Source: Syntrophomonas sp.
Lineage (GTDB): Bacteria; Bacillota; Syntrophomonadia; Syntrophomonadales; Syntrophomonadaceae
Direction of reading: 5' to 3'
Assembly (NCBI GenBank): GCA_003558625.1
Contig: PWPP01000140.1
Location: 1 to 8,474, forward strand
DNA length: 8,474 nt
Shown here: in pieces, positions 4,318 through 8,474 of the stretch
Position numbering within the stretch: the first letter of the stretch is position 1
How the letters are laid out: every line of letters begins with the position of its first letter
Translations under genes and position numbers: made by a program
Notes under the pieces: model-generated
Databases searched by the model: none
What the model was told of the DNA's origin: nothing
What the model saw: the letters and a program-made list of their open reading frames with translations, nothing else

Positions 4318-5391
4318 ATGAATATCAAACAACTTTTAAACCAGAACCTGGTAAGCTGGATGAATGCTACCAGGCCGGAAGCAACCATTGCCATCAGCAG
4401 CAGGGTGCGATTGGCCCGCAATATAAAAGGGTTGCCGTTCCCCGGAAAGCAGAATCATGAACAGGGATCCCAATCCCTGCAATATATTGAGGAAGCATGG
4501 AAAACCAGCACCAACCCGTTGCTACGGGGATTTGATTTTATCACCATGGATCAGCTCAGTGATCTGGAAAAACAGATTTTGGTGGAAAAACACCTGATCA
4601 GCCCGGGGCTTGTCAGCGGCAATTCCAACCGGGGGCTGTTATTCAATGAAGATGCATCTATTGTTATCATGATCAATGAAGAAGATCATTTGAGGATACA
4701 ATGCCTGCTGCCCGGCCTGCAGCTGCAGGAGGCCTGCAAAATTTCGTTCCGAGTGGACGACAGCCTGGAACAAAAACTGGATTTTGCGTTTGATGAAAAA
4801 AGAGGATACCTGACCTCTTGTCCCACCAATGTAGGCACCGGAATGAGGGCCTCGGTTATGCTTCATCTTCCCGCAACCAACTTATCGGGACAAATTAAAC
4901 CGATATTTTATAATTTGGCCCAGGTGGGGATGACAGTAAGGGGGCTTTATGGTGAAGGCACCGAATCAGCCGGCAACCTTTTTCAGCTTTCCAACCAGGT
5001 TACCCTGGGACAAACCGAAGAAGAGATCTGCAACAACCTGCGGACCATGAGTCTGCAAATCATTAATCAGGAGCAGCTGATCCGGGAAAAACTTAAAAGT
5101 GAATCTCCGTACCGCCTGGAAGACAAGATTAGCCGCTCCTATGGCATATTGACCAATGCCCGTCTTATTACTTCCAATGAAGCCCTGGACCTCTTATCTG
5201 ATGTGAGACTGGGAGTAGATTTGGGTTTGATAAAAAACATCAAACCCCTGGCATTGAACGAACTCATCGTAGCCATTCGGCCGGCTCACCTGCAGCGAGA
5301 AGCCGGTGGAGAAATGAAGCCCCTGGAAAGAGACCTTAAGAGAGCAGAAATAATCAGAGAAAAACTGCACGTACCGACCAGTGAGAAATAG
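4318..5391 (+). CDS. mcsB: Protein arginine kinase McsB
   Basis: This 357-residue phosphagen-kinase-like enzyme uses ATP to phosphorylate arginine side chains. The mark inactivates CtsR and tags damaged proteins for ClpC-ClpP. Visible motifs: SSRVRLARN (27-35) for nucleotide binding, NEEDHLRIQ (120-128), the catalytic-cysteine signature SCPTNVGTG with C168 (167-175), and RGLYGEGTESAGNLFQLSNQ (208-227), all on the family pattern. R29, C168 and R208 match residues known in Geobacillus McsB to within one position. The C-terminal RDLKRA (338-343) fits the RDxxRA phosphoarginine-binding motif used for allosteric activation, so both catalysis and feedback sensing look intact. ATG 4318 has GAGGGGG (4306-4312) 5 nt upstream, overlapping the mcsA stop. 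clpC follows after 11 nt. Length is normal (Bacillus about 363). Confidence 0.97.
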   Translation: MNIKQLLNQNLVSWMNATRPEATIAISSRVRLARNIKGLPFPGKQNHEQGSQSLQYIEEAWKTSTNPLLRGFDFITMDQLSDLEKQILVEKHLISPGLVSGNSNRGLLFNEDASIVIMINEEDHLRIQCLLPGLQLQEACKISFRVDDSLEQKLDFAFDEKRGYLTSCPTNVGTGMRASVMLHLPATNLSGQIKPIFYNLAQVGMTVRGLYGEGTESAGNLFQLSNQVTLGQTEEEICNNLRTMSLQIINQEQLIREKLKSESPYRLEDKISRSYGILTNARLITSNEALDLLSDVRLGVDLGLIKNIKPLALNELIVAIRPAHLQREAGGEMKPLERDLKRAEIIREKLHVPTSEK

Positions 5392-5402
5392 GAGGGATAT
5401 GT

Positions 5403-7892
5403 ATGTTCAGAAAGTTTACCCAAAGAGCAAAAAACGCGGTCCTTTTTGCCCAGGAAGAAGCCAAAGATATGAAACATCCGGCAATTTGTACAGAACACAT
5501 TTTGCTGGGGTTAATCAGAGAGGGGGAGGGAGTCGGTGCCAGAGCACTGCTTAACCTCAATATCGACTTGAATAAAGTCAGAGAAGCAATCAAGCAGATG
5601 ATAGGACATGAAGGTGGCCGGGCGGAAGGAGCCGACGGAGACCTGCCCATAACCCCCCGGGCCAAAAAAGTTTTCAATTTGGCTTTCGATGAAGCCCGTC
5701 TGCAGGGAGTCAATTATGTCGGCACCGAACACATCCTGTTGGCTTTGCTGCGGGAAAAAGAAGGTGTTGCGGGGCAGGTTTTAATCTCCATGGAATTGAA
5801 GCTGGATGAAGTCCGGGAACAGGTTATGCTGCTACTGGGAGGAGAGAGCCAGGGGGGTATGGGGGAAGGGTTTCCTGAGAACAAGATGAACCAGGCCTCC
5901 ACGCCCCCGGTAAAGCGCAAGCCAAAAAGCAAAACCCCTACCCTGGATGCCTACAGCCGGGACTTAACCCAGGATGCCGGAGAAGGCCGCTTAGACCCGG
6001 TGATCGGCAGGGAAAAAGAAATTGAAAGGGTTCTGCAGATATTATCCCGCCGGACCAAAAACAACCCGGTACTAATCGGAGATCCAGGGGTAGGGAAAAC
6101 GGCTATTGTTGAAGGCCTAGCCCAGAGGATTATTGAGGGCAAGGTGCCGGAAATCCTGGCCAGCAAAAGAGTTGTGGCCCTGGATTTATCCGCGATGGTT
6201 GCGGGCACTAAATACCGGGGTGAATTTGAAGACCGGCTCACCAAAATCGTTAACGAGATTAAATCTGCCGGGGATGTCATTGTTTTTATTGATGAGCTCC
6301 ATACTATTGTGGGAGCAGGAGCTGCCGAAGGGGCCATAGATGCCGCTAATATCCTCAAACCGCCCCTGGCCCGGGGTGAATTCCAGTGTGTCGGTGCTAC
6401 TACCATTACTGAATACCGCAAGCATGTGGAAAAAGATGCGGCCCTGGAAAGGCGTTTTCAGCCCATTATGGTAGATGAGCCTTCGGTGGAGGAAAGCATT
6501 TCTATATTAAAAGGATTAAGGGATCGTTACGAAGCCCACCATACGGTCAAGATCACGGATGAGGCCATTGAGGCAGCTGTAAAATTATCCCTGCGCTATA
6601 TTACAGATCGCTATCTGCCTGATAAAGCCATTGACCTGATTGATGAAGCATCGGCCCGGGTGCGGCTGGCCAATTATGTGCTGCCGGAAGCGCTAAAGGA
6701 AATGGAACATAAACTGGATGAAGTGATCAAAGAAAAAGAGGAAGCGATCAATGCCCAGGAATATGAAAAAGCAGCCCGCATCAGGGATGAAGCACAGAAA
6801 CTGAAAGAACAGCTGGAACATGAGCGCAAGGAATGGGTAAACAAACGCAGCATCCATGTGGGCACGGTGACGGAAGAGGATATTGTCCAAATCGTTTCCG
6901 ACTGGTCCGGCATTCCCCTGGTTAAACTGGCCATGGAGGAAAGTGAAAGACTGGCGGATCTGGAAGGGGCCCTGCATAAGCGAGTGATAGGGCAAAATGA
7001 AGCCGTAAAGGCTATAGCCAGTGCCGTCAGAAGGGCCAGAGCCGGACTCAAGAATCCCAAACGGCCGATCGGATCCTTTGTTTTCCTGGGCCCGACGGGA
7101 GTAGGAAAAACAGAACTGGCCCGGGCTTTGGCCGAATCCATGTTTGGCAGCGAAGATGCAATAGTGCGCCTGGACATGTCTGAATATATGGAAAAACATG
7201 CCGTGGCCAGGATGATCGGCTCCCCCCCGGGCTATGTGGGGTATGATGAAGGGGGACAGCTGACGGAAAAAATAAGGAGAAAACCATATTCTGTTATCCT
7301 GATGGATGAAATAGAAAAAGCCCATCCCGATGTTTTTAATATTTTGCTTCAGGTGTTAGAGGATGGCAGACTGACCGATGGCCAGGGCAGAACCGTTGAT
7401 TTTCGCAATACCATTGTCATCATGACTTCCAATGTAGGGGCGGAGAACATTAAAAAAAGAAAGAAAGTCGGATTTAACCGGGCTATCGATGAAGCCGATG
7501 AATATGGGCGCATGAAAGAGATGATTTTGGAACAGATGAAGCATACCTTCAGGCCTGAATTTTTAAACCGGCTGGATGAAATCATCGTGTTCCAGAGCTT
7601 AACCGAAGAGGAACTGAGGGAAATCATAGAGCTGCTGTTACAGGACCTAAAGGACCGTACCCGGGAAGCCGGTTACGATCTGGTGATTACCCCCAATGCC
7701 CGGGATCAGATTTTGAAGGAAGGATATGACCCCGCTTTTGGTGCCCGGCCCTTAAAAAGAGCCATTCAAAAATTGGTGGAGGACAAGCTGTCAGAAGAAA
7801 TTATCCGTAAGAACGTCAAGCCCGGAGACCGGCTGGAAGTAGATGTCAAGGACCAGGTAATTACGATTAACCCAACCAATAGCCAGGAATAA
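5403..7892 (+). CDS. clpC: AAA+ unfoldase ClpC
   Basis: This 829-residue Hsp100 ATPase unfolds substrates and threads them into ClpP. The N-domain (1-~146) has two Clp_N repeats, each with TEHILL; E31 and E109 align with the phosphoarginine-pocket glutamates of Bacillus ClpC. A basic Pro/Lys-rich linker follows. Nucleotide domain 1 has Walker A GDPGVGKT (226-233), Walker B VIVFIDE (292-298) and ALERRF with the arginine finger. The middle domain is a coiled coil with a UVR motif (about 440-475, EYEKAARIRDEA), the site of adaptor control. Domain 2 has Walker A GPTGVGKT (563-570), Walker B VILMDE (631-636) and the ClpP-docking VGF loop (689-691). ATG 5403 has GGAGG (5391-5395) at good spacing. 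The protein is slightly longer than Bacillus ClpC (810). There is no terminator after it, so radA is probably read through. Confidence 0.98.
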   Translation: MFRKFTQRAKNAVLFAQEEAKDMKHPAICTEHILLGLIREGEGVGARALLNLNIDLNKVREAIKQMIGHEGGRAEGADGDLPITPRAKKVFNLAFDEARLQGVNYVGTEHILLALLREKEGVAGQVLISMELKLDEVREQVMLLLGGESQGGMGEGFPENKMNQASTPPVKRKPKSKTPTLDAYSRDLTQDAGEGRLDPVIGREKEIERVLQILSRRTKNNPVLIGDPGVGKTAIVEGLAQRIIEGKVPEILASKRVVALDLSAMVAGTKYRGEFEDRLTKIVNEIKSAGDVIVFIDELHTIVGAGAAEGAIDAANILKPPLARGEFQCVGATTITEYRKHVEKDAALERRFQPIMVDEPSVEESISILKGLRDRYEAHHTVKITDEAIEAAVKLSLRYITDRYLPDKAIDLIDEASARVRLANYVLPEALKEMEHKLDEVIKEKEEAINAQEYEKAARIRDEAQKLKEQLEHERKEWVNKRSIHVGTVTEEDIVQIVSDWSGIPLVKLAMEESERLADLEGALHKRVIGQNEAVKAIASAVRRARAGLKNPKRPIGSFVFLGPTGVGKTELARALAESMFGSEDAIVRLDMSEYMEKHAVARMIGSPPGYVGYDEGGQLTEKIRRKPYSVILMDEIEKAHPDVFNILLQVLEDGRLTDGQGRTVDFRNTIVIMTSNVGAENIKKRKKVGFNRAIDEADEYGRMKEMILEQMKHTFRPEFLNRLDEIIVFQSLTEEELREIIELLLQDLKDRTREAGYDLVITPNARDQILKEGYDPAFGARPLKRAIQKLVEDKLSEEIIRKNVKPGDRLEVDVKDQVITINPTNSQE

Positions 7893-7900
7893 TGGGGGTA

Positions 7901-7924
7901 GCAACGGACGATAAAACCCGTTGC
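7901..7924 (+). repeat. 7-bp hairpin between clpC and radA
   Basis: GCAACGG (7901-7907) and CCGTTGC (7918-7924) are perfect complements around a 10-nt loop, starting 8 nt after the clpC stop. There is no T-tract, so it should not terminate transcription. It may stabilise or mark a processing point in the mRNA. Confidence 0.5.
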
Positions 7925-7925
7925 A

Positions 7926-7948
7926 TGCTCCGGACCGAACCGGGAGCA
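7926..7948 (+). promoter_or_regulatory. Hairpin enclosing the radA Shine-Dalgarno sequence
   Basis: TGCTCC (7926-7931) pairs with GGAGCA (7943-7948). The stem extends by GG (7932-7933) with CC (7940-7941), leaving G7942 bulged, around loop ACCGAA. The radA ribosome binding site GGGAG (7942-7946) is inside the right arm, 6 nt before ATG 7953. The fold would hide it and could limit RadA translation relative to ClpC. Confidence 0.45.
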
Positions 7949-7952
7949 GCAG

Positions 7953-8474
7953 ATGAATAGATATATATGCCAGGATTGCGGCTATGAAAATTATCAGTGG
8001 ATCGGAAAGTGCCCGGGTTGCGGGCAATGGAATACCCTGATCGAAGAAAGGGTAGAGAAAAAAACGAACAGGACAGCGGGAAAAAAACAGGCAGCCCAAT
8101 CCCTGACTTCTATCTCCCACCGGGATATAACGCGTTTGAGTTGTGGTTTTGATGAGGTTGACCGGGTATTGGGCGGGGGTATCGTACCCGGTTCCCTGAT
8201 TCTGCTGGGAGGGGATCCGGGCATCGGGAAGTCTACCCTGATGCTGCAGATTGCCGGAAAAATAGCCCGCGAGGACCAAAAAGTGCTGTATTTATCAGGG
8301 GAAGAATCCCTTAAACAAATCCGCTTAAGATCTATGCGGCTGGGGATAGAAAATGAGCATATTTTGCTCTTAAATGAACAGAATATGGAATTGATGGCGC
8401 ACTATCTGCAGGAACATGATCCCCGTTTTGTCATCATTGATTCGATCCAGACGGTCTATATGGAGCAGATATCC
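7953..8474 (+). CDS. radA: DNA repair protein RadA, N-terminal part (runs off the window)
   Basis: The first 174 codons are present with no stop; a full RadA (Sms) is about 450-460 residues. RadA is a RecA-like, DnaB-type ATPase/helicase that helps branch migration of recombination intermediates. Visible parts: an N-terminal zinc finger C6-x2-C9 and C20-x2-C23 (ICQDCGYE, KCPGCGQW), the segment LSCGFDEVDRVLGGGIVPGS (62-81), Walker A GDPGIGKS (87-94), LYLSGEES (112-119) and Walker B VIIDS (160-164). The KNRFG motif and the Lon-like C-terminal domain would lie beyond the edge. ATG 7953 has GGGAG (7942-7946) 6 nt upstream. It follows clpC by 60 nt with no terminator between, matching the ctsR-mcsA-mcsB-clpC-radA order of Firmicutes. 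Confidence 0.96.
   Translation, partial: MNRYICQDCGYENYQWIGKCPGCGQWNTLIEERVEKKTNRTAGKKQAAQSLTSISHRDITRLSCGFDEVDRVLGGGIVPGSLILLGGDPGIGKSTLMLQIAGKIAREDQKVLYLSGEESLKQIRLRSMRLGIENEHILLLNEQNMELMAHYLQEHDPRFVIIDSIQTVYMEQIS

Noticed and set aside
7791..8279. Minus-strand 162-codon frame over the clpC end and radA
   Set aside because: It runs opposite two well-supported genes and has no recognisable domain.
1..8474. CRISPR arrays, tRNA or rRNA genes, insertion sequences, phage attachment sites
   Set aside because: I looked and found no regularly spaced repeats, no cloverleaf-like sequence, no transposase and no terminal inverted repeats; the window is conserved core chromosome.

Overview
The window looks like a chromosomal core region of a low-to-mid GC Gram-positive bacterium, most likely an anaerobic member of the Clostridia (Peptococcaceae/Desulfotomaculum-like). 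The evidence is the classical ctsR-mcsA-mcsB-clpC-radA order, the F-type ATP synthase end (atpD-atpC) followed by an MreB/Mbl-family gene, strong AGGAGG-type ribosome binding sites, and consensus-like vegetative promoters. The genus is inferred, not shown. Every recognisable gene is on the + strand.

Layout. (1) 1-592: the last codons of atpD, complete atpC and a strong intrinsic terminator close the ATP synthase operon. (2) 591-853: a self-contained small transcription unit with promoter, a perfect 8-bp inverted repeat at the expected transcription start, a GTG-started 47-residue single-span membrane protein, and a terminator. (3) 914-2009: an MreB-family actin with its own putative promoter. 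(4) 2010-2378: a 370-nt non-coding stretch rich in hairpins, including a terminator at 2150-2177. (5) 2379-3128: a GT26 (WecG/TagA) glycosyltransferase. (6) 3129-3352: an inverted repeat, a terminator, then a promoter overlapped at its start site by a CtsR operator. (7) 3353-7892: ctsR-mcsA-mcsB-clpC, tightly spaced. (8) 7893-8474: two hairpins, the second enclosing the Shine-Dalgarno sequence of radA, followed by the first 174 codons of radA, which runs off the window.

How the genes work together. The ctsR operon is the arginine-phosphorylation protein quality-control module. CtsR represses its own operon through the operator at 3324-3340. McsB phosphorylates arginines on CtsR and on damaged proteins, helped by the zinc protein McsA. 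ClpC recognises phosphoarginine through its N-domain and delivers substrates to ClpP. The key residues I could locate (McsB catalytic Cys and RDxxRA site, ClpC TEH glutamates, both Walker pairs, VGF loop) are intact. MreB and the GT26 enzyme are both envelope-related: cell-shape scaffold and surface-glycopolymer synthesis.

I do not see a convincing undescribed system. The genes are conserved housekeeping loci. The parts worth a second look are between genes: the operator-like palindrome of the small membrane-protein gene, the structured mreB-GT26 intergenic region, the T8 run at the mreB stop codon, and the radA leader hairpin.
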